This document shows, one piece after another, positions 53,152 through 62,457 of a DNA stretch of 64,000 nucleotides (positions within the stretch are counted from its first letter, which is position 1; every line of letters begins with the position of its first letter). The notes below the pieces were generated by a model that was not told where the DNA came from, made no database searches, and saw nothing but the letters and a program-made list of their open reading frames with translations. Position numbers and translations under genes: made by a program. The DNA is from Lapidilactobacillus wuchangensis (lineage in GTDB: Bacteria > Bacillota > Bacilli > Lactobacillales > Lactobacillaceae), in NCBI RefSeq assembly GCF_003946645.1, contig NZ_RHOU01000001.1, forward strand, positions 372,001 through 436,000, given 5' to 3'.

Positions 53152-54345
53152 TTAGTCCACTGCATCATTAAGCGCATGTTGCTGATCAATCGTCTGATTT
53201 AACTTGAAATTAGCGCCTAACAATAAAATGACAAACAACAACAACGCCCAAGGATAAATGCTTAATCCGACCCAGTTGGCAACTAAACCAAACAATGGTG
53301 GCGCGAAGGTGCTGCCAATGTACGCCGAGGCCATTTGCACACCAATAACGGCTTGGGAAGTTTCGGCGCCAAAATTAAAAGGTGTTGCATGAATGATCGA
53401 CGGATAAATTGGCGCACAACCTAAACCGACAATCACCAACCCGAACAAAGCAAAATAATCAGTCGTCAATGGCAGCACGATGGCAATCACTCCGACTAAG
53501 ACGCCCAAACTGCCCAACACAATCAGTTTACGATCCCCTAACTTATCAGCAACCAACCCAGACAAAAAGCGACCAATGGTAATGCCGATATAAAAGAGCG
53601 AAGCAAATTTAGCTGCAGTCGCGGGCAAGACTTGACGCGCCTGAACTAAGAAACTGCTGGCCCATAAACCAGCGATTGCCTCCAGTGAACAGTAACTAAT
53701 AAAAGTTAACAAGGCGATTTTAAGCCCAGGAATTCGTAAAATCTCTGGCAGGCGCATGGCTTTTTTACGAGTGGCACTAGCTTCGGCCTGACTGCCTGTG
53801 GAGATCTTCCACAAGGGCAAGCTGATGAAAAGCACTGCGGTTAAAATCACTTGTAAAATACCGACGATCCAGTAACCAGCGTGCCAACCCAGCTCATGGG
53901 TCAAGGCGTAACTCATAATATAAGGACTGATTGCCGCACCAACGCCCCAGAAACAATGGAGCCAGTTCATTTGGCGAGAATTAAAATGCAAGGCCACGAA
54001 ATTGTTCAAAGCGGCGTCAACTGCACCAGCACCTAAACCATAAGGAATCGCCCACAAACAAAGCTGCCAGAATTCCGTTGAAATTGAGAAACCAAACAAC
54101 GCTACCGCAGTGGTCAGCACACTTAGAGCCGTCACCATCCCCGCCCCTAACTTGCGGGTCATCCGATCAGAAAATAAACTGGAAATAATGGTGTCGCCGG
54201 CGATGATCATCGTGACCATGCCCGCGTACGAAACCGGCACGTTCAATTGCGTATGCATCACTGGCCAGCCGGCTCCAATCAATGAGTCCGGCAAACCTAA
54301 ACTAATAAACGCCACATAAATAATACCTAATAACAGAGAAAACAT
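53152..54345 (-). CDS. MFS transporter
   Basis: A 397-residue major facilitator superfamily protein with about 12 helices. The loop 2-3 motif appears as FSDRMTRKLGAGM (near residue 58), and a second half-motif is VADKLGDRKLIVLGS (near 265). The N-terminus GIIYVAFISLGLPDSLIGAGWP resembles the FucP/NarK-like sugar-type MFS group, but the substrate cannot be deduced. It stands alone between the tRNA-Leu and the pentapeptide-repeat gene. Confidence 0.88.
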   Translation of the reverse strand: MFSLLLGIIYVAFISLGLPDSLIGAGWPVMHTQLNVPVSYAGMVTMIIAGDTIISSLFSDRMTRKLGAGMVTALSVLTTAVALFGFSISTEFWQLCLWAIPYGLGAGAVDAALNNFVALHFNSRQMNWLHCFWGVGAAISPYIMSYALTHELGWHAGYWIVGILQVILTAVLFISLPLWKISTGSQAEASATRKKAMRLPEILRIPGLKIALLTFISYCSLEAIAGLWASSFLVQARQVLPATAAKFASLFYIGITIGRFLSGLVADKLGDRKLIVLGSLGVLVGVIAIVLPLTTDYFALFGLVIVGLGCAPIYPSIIHATPFNFGAETSQAVIGVQMASAYIGSTFAPPLFGLVANWVGLSIYPWALLLFVILLLGANFKLNQTIDQQHALNDAVD

Positions 54346-54543
54346 TTAGCAACAATCCCCTTATTTAAAGATACAATGACCTCATTCTAGCGAAAATTAA
54401 ATCGGTTTGCTAGCGCTTTAACGAAATTGTTTGTTTTAATCTTTCAGAAATAAAACCGAAATTGCCAGAACCACTAAAATTGGCCTTGACCAAACATTCG
54501 TTCGTAAGTATATTAGAAGTATCTTAAACAAAGGAATTTACTC

Positions 54544-55185
54544 ATGACAACTACTTTCACGCTTCCTAACTTACAGCCAACCCAGTTTACTGACCTTCTT
54601 AAAGTTGAGGATCATTACTTAAGTGAGGTCGAAATTAGCCAACAACAAGTCGACCAATTGGAAATTTATCACGCCATTATTGAACAGGCCCGACTGACCC
54701 AATTAGATTTACATAATTGCGATTTAGCTAAGTTTGACCTAAACCAAGTCGAAATTAAAAATTGTGACTTCTCAAATTGTCATTTTGAAGAAGCCACCTT
54801 TTATCAAGTTCATTTTGTAAATTGTAAATTAATTGGCGCCACTTTTGACCAAGCTTATTTAGGCGACGTCACTTTTGAAAATTGCCAATTAAGTCTAACT
54901 AATTGGCATCAAGTGACGGCCAAGCAAACGGCTTTTACTGACTGCGATTTAAGTGACGCCGATCTAAGTGAGGCCAAATTAACGAAAACGACTTTTTCAG
55001 GAAGTCGTTTGGAACAAGCTAGCTTTTTGGGCACTAGTTTAAAAAAGTTGGATCTTAGCGAAAGTATTTTTAAGAACCTTGGCGTCCAAATGGGCGATCT
55101 TTATGGCGTTAAATTAGATCAAGAACAAGCGGCGCGGTTCGCGCAAATCTTTTTAAACGTGAAAATTAGTGATCCAACGGATTAA
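54544..55185 (+). CDS. Pentapeptide repeat protein
   Basis: A 213-residue cytoplasmic protein with tandem five-residue repeats of the A(D/N)LXX type from about residue 55 to 180 (for example LDLHNCDLAKFDL, CDFSNCHFEEATF and DLSDADLSEAKL), predicting a right-handed quadrilateral beta-helix. Some relatives (Qnr, MfpA) mimic DNA and protect gyrase, but most have no known role. No signal peptide or membrane segment is seen. Confidence 0.88.
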   Translation: MTTTFTLPNLQPTQFTDLLKVEDHYLSEVEISQQQVDQLEIYHAIIEQARLTQLDLHNCDLAKFDLNQVEIKNCDFSNCHFEEATFYQVHFVNCKLIGATFDQAYLGDVTFENCQLSLTNWHQVTAKQTAFTDCDLSDADLSEAKLTKTTFSGSRLEQASFLGTSLKKLDLSESIFKNLGVQMGDLYGVKLDQEQAARFAQIFLNVKISDPTD

Positions 55186-55263
55186 ATTCTAAAAAGCTAT
55201 TGAAACTGGCACTGAAATTCGATAAAATAGCTCTTGTGGTTAAATAATTACAATTTAATCCTT

Positions 55264-55334
55264 GCGGGTGTAGTTTAGTGGTAAAACACTAGCTTCCCAA
55301 GCTGGAGTCGCGGGTCCGATTCCCGTCACCCGCT
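55264..55334 (+). tRNA. tRNA-Gly (anticodon CCC)
   Basis: The 71-nt gene has acceptor GCGGGTG / CACCCGC with discriminator T, a short D arm (TTTAGTGGTAAAA), anticodon stem CTAGC / GCTGG with loop TTCCCAA (anticodon CCC), and T arm CGGGTCCGATTCCCG. The CCA end is not encoded. Confidence 0.95.
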
Positions 55335-55340
55335 TAACGA

Positions 55341-55372
55341 TGGAATCCTTGGTGGACAAGGGTTCTTTTTTT
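55341..55372 (+). terminator. Terminator of tRNA-Gly
   Basis: GAATCCTTG pairs with CAAGGGTTC around GTGGA, followed by seven T. The following 260 bp up to 55636 hold only a weak 63-codon plus-strand frame without support. Confidence 0.8.
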
Positions 55373-55636
55373 GTGGGCTATTTTTCGAAACTTGTTGATG
55401 GCACAAATAGTGTTAAAGACCAAAGCTTTTTTGAGAAGAGATTTCTTAGTGGACTTAAAAGATAGAAGATTACTTTTGCATCATCATGATATCAACAAAT
55501 TACGAAAACATGATTTTTTACTTTTCCACGCTTGCTGGCCCACCAAAAAAACATTCCCCTAAATATCAAACACTAATAACTTTTCTGAATCGGCAAAACT
55601 ATCGTACACGGTGATTCAGATTTAAATACCAGTAAC

Positions 55637-56752
55637 TCAAAATTTGTTCTTTATTGTATACTTTCTTAAACATATAGTTAAAATAATGAAACCAACTAAT
55701 ATTATTAAAACAGAAAATAATAAGCAAAGCCAAGGTATTCTAATTGGAGAAAAAAGTTGTCTGCCAGTTTGCCAAAACAGATTAAAGTTTGCCCTAAATA
55801 TTGGTCCGAATGTTATAGCAGCAACTATTATGATATTAGCTGCTATTCTGAAATTTAGTTGTTTTATAAAAATTGTGCTAAGATCATTTATCATCGTAAT
55901 AATGAGGTCCAGAGGCAACAGATAAATAAGTAGTTGGACAATTTTCTGAACAATAGTTTGTTTGCTACCTAATGGATACTGCCAACTAATTCTTTCTGGA
56001 GTGTAGTGAACTGTACATAACACCACGCTAAATGCTATTACCAAAATTAGAAACGTAATAAATGTAAGCATGTTAAGCATAAAGTTTGAAAACAGAAGAC
56101 TCCTTCTATTGGGGGTACTCAATAACAACAAGCGATTAGTTTCAGAATCAAAATCCTCGCGCCAAATACAATTGAATAAAAATATAAGAATAGATAATAT
56201 TATTGGATTAGCCAGGACTGTAGTTACAAACAGGAGAAAGCCAGGAATAGATAAAGAATAATTATCGATCATAATAGTTTGTCCGGTCTTTTTTAGAAAT
56301 CGATCCCTAGTTAATTCTTTACTTACTGTCTGAGGGGTTTTCTGAAGATACTGATCAGAGAAATTTGGAATAAGACCGTTTATGTCGGTTGAGAAAGTAA
56401 GCATCTTTTCATGGTGATGACGATAATTTATCTCATTCTTAGCTTTTTTTGCTTTGCTTGTTTGAACCAGCTCGTATAAAAGCTGCTTTTTTAATTTAAC
56501 GATGCGCCAGTAATCACGTTGTTCTGGCTTAATCTTTTGTGGCTTAGCTGGCACATCTCGTAGATCATTTGCAAGTAGCTCGCTCTGTTTATCCAATCTT
56601 AAAACTGTCCTAGCATTAGTCTGATCAATTTGTTGAGCAGTGATTATAAATAACAAAGTCACGAAAAAGGCAGCCAGCGCGATGATTACCAGAATGAAGT
56701 GCCTACGTTGATATTGTTTCAACCCCAATCGCATAATATTGATTGTTTTCAT
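55637..56752 (-). CDS. ABC-2-type exporter permease, module A second subunit
   Basis: A 371-residue membrane protein. The first helix lies near residues 19-40 and is followed by a polar, mostly extracellular stretch of about 130 residues, then five further helices (about 170-365). This plan (one helix, large external domain, five helices) recurs in the other permeases of this cluster. It is coupled to the ATPase gene by a 4-bp overlap. It is likely part of a peptide or lipid exporter or an immunity pump; the substrate is unknown. Confidence 0.72.
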   Translation of the reverse strand: MKTINIMRLGLKQYQRRHFILVIIALAAFFVTLLFIITAQQIDQTNARTVLRLDKQSELLANDLRDVPAKPQKIKPEQRDYWRIVKLKKQLLYELVQTSKAKKAKNEINYRHHHEKMLTFSTDINGLIPNFSDQYLQKTPQTVSKELTRDRFLKKTGQTIMIDNYSLSIPGFLLFVTTVLANPIILSILIFLFNCIWREDFDSETNRLLLLSTPNRRSLLFSNFMLNMLTFITFLILVIAFSVVLCTVHYTPERISWQYPLGSKQTIVQKIVQLLIYLLPLDLIITMINDLSTIFIKQLNFRIAANIIIVAAITFGPIFRANFNLFWQTGRQLFSPIRIPWLCLLFSVLIILVGFIILTICLRKYTIKNKF

Positions 56753-57438
56753 AGTTTCTTACTCCGGTAAAGTTCTGAATAACGCGCTTCTACATCGCTA
56801 GAAAGCTCTTCTAAACTTAAGCCACTGTTCGTCTTAAAAATTATCTTCTTGGTGACTTTTGATAGCTCCTCGAGATTATGGGAAGAGACGATAACAATTT
56901 CTTGTTTTTTACTTAAAGACTTAAGCAAATCCCGAATAACGATAACACTATCAGGATCTAATCCATTTAACGGTTCATCCATCAAGAGTATTTTTGAGTT
57001 AGGTAATAGACTCAGTGCAATTAGTAGCCGCTGCTTTTGACCAAGTGACAGTTTTTTAGTTGGTAAATCAATAAAAGTTGTCACTTCTAAATATTCGCAG
57101 ACCCTACTAAGCCATTCTTGCTTAACGTCATACTGTTTAACAATGAAATTTAGATGATTGCGGCCTGTGAGGTAAGGGTAAAGTACTGAATTGTCTTGAA
57201 CATAAGAAATGTTTTCAAAAACGTCCTTGGATGTTAAAGATTTATTGTTGAGCATGACTGTACCCTGTTTTGGCCGCAGTAGACCTGTAATGATATTAAA
57301 TAGCGTCGTTTTTCCACTGCCATTCGGCCCAACCAATCCATATACACCATAATTTGTAATCAACAAATCAGCGTGATCATAGATTTTTTTCTTAGAAAAA
57401 GAAAAAGTTAAATCATGAATTCGTAACTCATCAGTCAT
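56749..57438 (-). CDS. ABC transporter ATPase, module A
   Basis: A 229-residue ATPase starting MTDELRIHDLTF at 57438. Two AAGGAAA-like sites precede that ATG, which shares its A with the stop codon of the upstream permease gene. Walker A is GPNGSGKTTLF, the signature is the variant LSLGQKQR, Walker B is ILLMDEPLNGLDP and the switch histidine is in SSHNLEE. The SLGQ-type signature is usual in ABC-2 exporters of the drug/bacteriocin resistance type. Confidence 0.88.
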   Translation of the reverse strand: MTDELRIHDLTFSFSKKKIYDHADLLITNYGVYGLVGPNGSGKTTLFNIITGLLRPKQGTVMLNNKSLTSKDVFENISYVQDNSVLYPYLTGRNHLNFIVKQYDVKQEWLSRVCEYLEVTTFIDLPTKKLSLGQKQRLLIALSLLPNSKILLMDEPLNGLDPDSVIVIRDLLKSLSKKQEIVIVSSHNLEELSKVTKKIIFKTNSGLSLEELSSDVEARYSELYRSKKL

Positions 57439-58670
57439 CAATATTTCCTTTCCTTTCTCAAGCATAATCCTATGGGTACGAATAATAGAATCGCGCTAAT
57501 TATTATTATCAGTGTTAATATTGTCAAACCAAAGAGCGAATCAAACGTGCCATAGTAATAGTTTAAATATCCGGTCGCAAGCCAATCGAAATTCAAGAAT
57601 TGAAAGGGCGTTTTCGTATTTTGAGGAATGACGAAATATAAAAGTGGCACAAACGTCATCAAAGAAAGCGAGAATATTCTATTCCTGATCAGATAATTGA
57701 TTGCAATGGTTAATGCACTGTTCAGAAGTAACAGCACCAGAATAAATAATATGAATTTCAATAAATAATTTGATAATGGTCTAAACTCAATTTGAAACGG
57801 TGAAAAGAAATTCGCATCATCACTTGCTGTTCCCCAAGAATACTGGCTAACTATATTTGGTCCCTTATGCCAATTTTGGACGGGATAAAGAAGGTCACCT
57901 AACCCAGAACGAAATTTTGCGTACAATAAAAATACTATTGTTGCGCCAGACACAACTGCTAAAGAAGTAAAATAGTGAACTACAAATTTTAAGCTAATCA
58001 GTTTTGAAGTTCTCACGCCATTAAGACGCATCCAGGCAAGATGATTTGTTTTATCAGTCCATTCAATACTTAAGATATCACCCAAAAAAATATTAATAAT
58101 CGCTAATAGGATAAAAGCGCCACCGATTGATGCCCAAAACCAAATTTGCCCATAGCCAGTTGTATGAGACGATTTGAATATTTCAGCAAGAAAATCTAAC
58201 TGATCAGCGGGAATGCTGTTGGTTAATTCAGTCATCGGATTACTCACAACCGTCAAAGGCAGATTAGCAGCAATTTTATTCTTTTTTAAATATTCCAGTT
58301 GCTTCTTTGTTGCTTCAGCCTCACCTGAGTGCAAATTGGGCATCAATGACTCGCCAGAATAACTCATCCATGGATTCTGAAGGTGCATACTATCATTAGC
58401 TAATAGCTGTGCCTGATAACCATTATTCTCTTTTAAGGCCAAATACTGCTTTTTTCGTTGTTTAAGCTCTTTTTTAGTGCCAGAATCAGTACCTGCAGTT
58501 TTTTTAAAGATCTGTAAATACGCTTGAAAATTGTCTAGGCTTTGATTTCTATGCTGAGCTTGCAAAAAAATTGTTAGCTCTAAGGAAAGAATCATTGCAA
58601 TAATTAAAATAAAAAAACAATTACTAATTTTCTTTTGACGAGTAAGTTTCTTGAGCTCCAGAACAAACAA
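57438..58670 (-). CDS. ABC-2-type exporter permease, module A first subunit
   Basis: A membrane protein of about 410 residues. I favour the TTG at 58670 (MFVLELKKLTRQKK), because a GGGGG ribosome binding site precedes it and the N-terminus then lines up with the other permeases here. The open frame extends to 58787 without a good site. One helix is followed by a polar region of about 150 residues (LYP-type and Lys-rich stretches) and five or six helices. It overlaps the ATPase start by 1 bp. The substrate is unknown. Confidence 0.7.
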   Translation of the reverse strand: MFVLELKKLTRQKKISNCFFILIIAMILSLELTIFLQAQHRNQSLDNFQAYLQIFKKTAGTDSGTKKELKQRKKQYLALKENNGYQAQLLANDSMHLQNPWMSYSGESLMPNLHSGEAEATKKQLEYLKKNKIAANLPLTVVSNPMTELTNSIPADQLDFLAEIFKSSHTTGYGQIWFWASIGGAFILLAIINIFLGDILSIEWTDKTNHLAWMRLNGVRTSKLISLKFVVHYFTSLAVVSGATIVFLLYAKFRSGLGDLLYPVQNWHKGPNIVSQYSWGTASDDANFFSPFQIEFRPLSNYLLKFILFILVLLLLNSALTIAINYLIRNRIFSLSLMTFVPLLYFVIPQNTKTPFQFLNFDWLATGYLNYYYGTFDSLFGLTILTLIIIISAILLFVPIGLCLRKERKY

Positions 58671-58918
58671 CGTAACGCCCCCACTTTCGCTAATATTTTT
58701 CCGTAACAGTTCCTGCAGCAGGCACTTTAGAATTTTCCATTTTCTTTTTGTGTAAAGCATCTCAATATTCACATCATAGAATCCCAAGCAAATAATGTCA
58801 ACGCTTTCTTTATTGCTCTAACTTAGGTACTGAAACTCCTCCAAAGCAATAGTTAATATCTGAACTATCTGTTACACTAGAGTTATGACAACAATATCCA
58901 ACTAGGAGGTAGCAAATT

Positions 58919-59281
58919 ATGAAACAATCTAGAATTGCGGGGATTGGCTATGTTGCCTTAGTTATTCTGTTATTGTTAAATATCTTGTTCTCAAATTTTT
59001 ACAAGGGCGTCTTCGCAACCACTAGTGAAATGTTACTTTTTGATTTAATTGTTTCGCTGGCAATCGTCCTCTTCTTACAGAACCTTGCCCGAAAATCAGC
59101 TAAATGGGCGCTGATGCTTGCGGGAATTAGTAGTGGCATGATCATCGTGTTATTTATCGCTAATTATCGGCCGACAATTCCGGTATTTCAGTCAACTAAT
59201 CTCACTTTCTTTTGCCTCAGTTTAATGCTAGTCAGTATTTTTGCGGGTAAACTGACTGCCTTCATTAAGCAGCAATCATAA
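58919..59281 (+). CDS. Small four-helix membrane protein of unknown function
   Basis: A 120-residue hydrophobic protein with four predicted helices (about 8-27, 39-55, 63-80 and 90-112) and a basic C-terminus. A strong AGGAGG 8 bases upstream of the ATG supports translation. It is transcribed opposite to the flanking ABC genes and has its own terminator. I do not recognise the family; in this setting an immunity or accessory role is possible but unsupported. Confidence 0.7.
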   Translation: MKQSRIAGIGYVALVILLLLNILFSNFYKGVFATTSEMLLFDLIVSLAIVLFLQNLARKSAKWALMLAGISSGMIIVLFIANYRPTIPVFQSTNLTFFCLSLMLVSIFAGKLTAFIKQQS

Positions 59282-59294
59282 ATTTGTTAATGAT

Positions 59295-59332
59295 AAAAAA
59301 GGACAATTCTACCATGAGAATTGTCCTTTTTT
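59295..59332. terminator. Bidirectional terminator after the small membrane protein gene
   Basis: AAAAAAGGACAATTCT and AGAATTGTCCTTTTTT form a perfect stem around a 6-base loop and can stop both this plus-strand gene and the convergent ABC operon. Confidence 0.88.
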
Positions 59333-59438
59333 ATGAGATATAGCTGTTATTCATTTTACTTTATTAACGTTATCTGCCTTTTAACGCTAAACTGTAAATA
59401 ACGAAAAAAGAAGTACCATCACCGCAGTTCACTTAAAA

Positions 59439-60116
59439 TCACTCATACAACTCCTGATACTTCAGTTCCAAATCAATTTGGTCACTATTTTCGCAATAAG
59501 TGAATTGTTGCCGCTGGAGGAAATAAACGCCTCGCGAGATTCGCGCCAGTTCAGTTAAATCGTGGGAAGCAATCAGCACCGTTCTTGAAGTTGCCAAGAC
59601 GCTCAGTTCGGCGCGCATTAATCGCAGACTAGTGGGATCAATGCCATTGAACGGCTCGTCTAATAAAATAATTGGCGTTTCAGGCAACAAACTCATCGTT
59701 AAAAGCAATCGTTGCTTCATGCCAAGAGAATATTCTCTGACTCGTCGCGGCAAAAACGGTGTTATTTTCAAACGTTGACTAATAAGCGCCGTTTGTTGAA
59801 CGTCGATCTGGCGGGCATTGGCAATAAACTGCAAGTGATCAGCGCCGGTTAGCTGAGGAAATAAGCAATCAATACTGGGACAGTAAGAAATATTCTGGAA
59901 AACAGCTTGCTGACTATTCGGCGACTGGTTCAGCAAAATGATGCCACTTTGCTGATGCCATAAATGAGTAATTAAATTAAATAAGGTTGTTTTGCCACTG
60001 CCATTTGGTGCAACTAAACCGTAAATTCCCGGTTGATTGATTTGCAAGTCGGCTTGATTGAAGATCACTTGCCGCTTGGAAAATTGAAAGTTCAATTGAT
60101 TCACTGCTAAAATCAT
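59439..60116 (-). CDS. ABC transporter ATPase, module B
   Basis: A 225-residue ATPase. Walker A is APNGSGKTTLF (near residues 36-46), the signature is YSLGMKQR, Walker B is IILLDEPFNGIDP and the switch histidine is in ASHDLTE. It closely resembles the module A ATPase, including the alanine-tyrosine-type C-terminus (LELKYQELYE). It overlaps the permease gene upstream by 4 bp. Confidence 0.9.
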   Translation of the reverse strand: MILAVNQLNFQFSKRQVIFNQADLQINQPGIYGLVAPNGSGKTTLFNLITHLWHQQSGIILLNQSPNSQQAVFQNISYCPSIDCLFPQLTGADHLQFIANARQIDVQQTALISQRLKITPFLPRRVREYSLGMKQRLLLTMSLLPETPIILLDEPFNGIDPTSLRLMRAELSVLATSRTVLIASHDLTELARISRGVYFLQRQQFTYCENSDQIDLELKYQELYE

Positions 60117-61357
60117 GCCCTCATCCCCTTCAGTTTATGGCTTCCTAAATACATTTGCTGGCCGTTTCGACGCTCATGCAGCTGATAAATCAAATCACCG
60201 CTAAATAATAACAGCCCGGTCCAGACTAGCAAGACAATAATCGTCAACCACCAATTTCCCGCGCCCATTTCCAAATAGCGGAAATGATCGACTGTTCGTT
60301 GAACATCAAAATAACTTAGTGGTGACCACCAAACCGGCGGTACCAGTAGACTTAATAAGCAAATAAACGCTGCACTAAACGTCGTCAGAACCGTTGAGCG
60401 AGTCATCACGGCCAACAACTGGTAACAAGCAAACGCAAACAACAACAATAAATAGCACAAACCGATTTTCAACAACAAGACTTGCCAAAGTGGTTTAAAA
60501 GCAAATTTCTTAAGTCCTTGCCAAATAAAAATTGGGTATTGTAAACTGCCCCATTCAGCAATTAACCGGCTACCTAATAGAAATATCCCCAAGATACTTA
60601 GCAAAATAAGCAGGCTGCCAATCGCTTTATTAATAAAGTTTGTATAATACTGGCGCCGCCAAGAAACTTGCGTCAAACGCAACCAATGGCTTTGGGATTC
60701 CTGTTTACTTAGTGACTGGGGCCAATCAAAGATAAGCATCATTAAGCAACTAATAATCAGCACCAACACTAGTGGTTGCCGTAAATAATGTTCTAAGAAA
60801 TACCAGCCGGTGGTATAAAACCGCTGTGACGACCGCTGGAAAAAATTCTGATATTCTTCTTCAGATCCTGAATAACTAGTGGCCGTTTTCTCGTTGGTTA
60901 ACATTCTGGTTGGAAACAAGGTCACTAACTTTTGTTGAGTCACGATTTTCAGCTCTTGAATTGTCGCTTTGGTTTCATTATTGTGAAATGGATCTTTGCC
61001 ATTGCTATCAAAAACCATCACATGATAAAACACATCAGGATAAATCTGTCTACCAGATCGCTGGCGCGAAATATATTTAGGCAAGCTTTGGGCATAGTTT
61101 TGCGCATATTCAGCGGGATCCTTCAATGAAGCTAATTGGAATTTGGCTGACCCATATGTTCCGGCATCATCAGGCCGGTTAGCCCAACGTTTAGCCGAAG
61201 CCTTTAAGTATTCACGATAAGCAGTCACATAGCGTGTCTGTTGCTGTTGCTCGTGAAGTAGCCCGCCCCACATTACGCCCAGAATTAAGATGATCAGACC
61301 TGCCCATGGCCAACGACGACGTAATAGTTGCCAGTGAAACTTTAAGTACGCGCTCAT
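60113..61357 (-). CDS. ABC-2-type exporter permease, module B subunit 1
   Basis: A membrane protein of 414 residues. The start is placed at ATG 61357 (MSAYLKFHWQLLRRRW), with AAGAAGG upstream; the longer frame to 61417 overlaps the preceding gene. A first helix (about 16-34) precedes a polar region of about 165 residues, then about six helices. It is coupled to the module B ATPase. The substrate is unknown. Confidence 0.7.
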   Translation of the reverse strand: MSAYLKFHWQLLRRRWPWAGLIILILGVMWGGLLHEQQQQTRYVTAYREYLKASAKRWANRPDDAGTYGSAKFQLASLKDPAEYAQNYAQSLPKYISRQRSGRQIYPDVFYHVMVFDSNGKDPFHNNETKATIQELKIVTQQKLVTLFPTRMLTNEKTATSYSGSEEEYQNFFQRSSQRFYTTGWYFLEHYLRQPLVLVLIISCLMMLIFDWPQSLSKQESQSHWLRLTQVSWRRQYYTNFINKAIGSLLILLSILGIFLLGSRLIAEWGSLQYPIFIWQGLKKFAFKPLWQVLLLKIGLCYLLLLFAFACYQLLAVMTRSTVLTTFSAAFICLLSLLVPPVWWSPLSYFDVQRTVDHFRYLEMGAGNWWLTIIVLLVWTGLLLFSGDLIYQLHERRNGQQMYLGSHKLKGMRA

Positions 61358-61376
61358 CAAATACCTTCTTCCGCCA

Positions 61377-62348
61377 TTAAAATGGCCACTGATATAACCA
61401 ACTGAACGGATTAACACCCACTTGCAAGCTGGGTTGATCGGCAGTTAATAATAAAATGCCTACTAAACCAATTAACATCAAGCTTGTGAGCATTGGCGGC
61501 CATGACTTTACTTGGCTAACGATTAGTAGGACCATGATTAACATGACCAGTAGCACCAATACGAATAATAACCACAATAAGCGTTGATCCAGAAATGTGT
61601 GATCAACCAATGGATAATGCCAGCTACTGCGGTCTTTGGTAAATAGTGAGGGCTGACCAACTATTTTAGTTAATAAGGCCACCACGCCAAAAACAAATCC
61701 CAAATCTAACAAAATTTGTCCAGTCATTAAAAGAACTAACTGACGTATTAAATGCCAAGTTGAAGCCGCATTAAGTCGAATTAATGTAAATGAGGGGCTG
61801 CGTAATTGCAAGACTAAGGGCACTAAGAGCGTGAATAGCAACAAAATTAAGAACACTGGTTGCGTTAACGTCCTGAATAGAGCGAAGATACCGTTGGGAT
61901 AAACGGTTGTCGCCAACTGGTCTTCTGGTATTAGCTGATGTTGATTTAAATATTGGCGTTGCCACTTTTTGTCCAAACTGGACTGCCGTGACTCAATCAA
62001 TTCCCAATTGCCATATTTTTGATAATAACGTTCTGCCAACTGAATTTTTTGACGTTGCTTTTTTAAATACAAAGCTGTTTTTTGAAAATTCAAGGCGCCT
62101 AATTGCGTGCCGGCAGTTTCTGATATCTCAATTAAATCCAATTTTTGCGGCGGCGACAAAGTGCCATCAGAAAGGATTCTTTTCTCAAGCTGCTGACACT
62201 CGATGGTTAAATTTTTAACTGTTTGCGTGCGTAATTGCCGCATTTGATAATAATTGGCGAGAAAAATGGCCCCAGTCAAACTGAGTAAAATAATTAGCCG
62301 AAACCAACGATATTTCCGACTATTAAAGGCCACAAATAAGTAATGCAT
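61377..62348 (-). CDS. ABC-2-type exporter permease, module B subunit 2
   Basis: A 323-residue membrane protein with one N-terminal helix (about 15-33), a polar, coiled-coil-like stretch of about 125 residues (rich in Gln, Leu and Lys), and about five C-terminal helices. A ribosome binding site AGAGGTG precedes the ATG. The layout matches its neighbours, suggesting two different permeases share one ATPase in module B. Confidence 0.7.
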   Translation of the reverse strand: MHYLFVAFNSRKYRWFRLIILLSLTGAIFLANYYQMRQLRTQTVKNLTIECQQLEKRILSDGTLSPPQKLDLIEISETAGTQLGALNFQKTALYLKKQRQKIQLAERYYQKYGNWELIESRQSSLDKKWQRQYLNQHQLIPEDQLATTVYPNGIFALFRTLTQPVFLILLLFTLLVPLVLQLRSPSFTLIRLNAASTWHLIRQLVLLMTGQILLDLGFVFGVVALLTKIVGQPSLFTKDRSSWHYPLVDHTFLDQRLLWLLFVLVLLVMLIMVLLIVSQVKSWPPMLTSLMLIGLVGILLLTADQPSLQVGVNPFSWLYQWPF

Positions 62349-62457
62349 TGCCCTGACACCTCTTATTTGGTTTGATTAGTGTGGAATGAATTTAAGATTA
62401 GTGATTGAAAAAATCACTTTTACCTTTGCTATCTTTGAACGGCAATAACGCAATTTT

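Noticed and set aside
55371-55562. A 63-codon plus-strand frame after tRNA-Gly
   Set aside because: It begins within or directly after the tRNA terminator, lacks a ribosome binding site, and gives a product without any recognisable domain.
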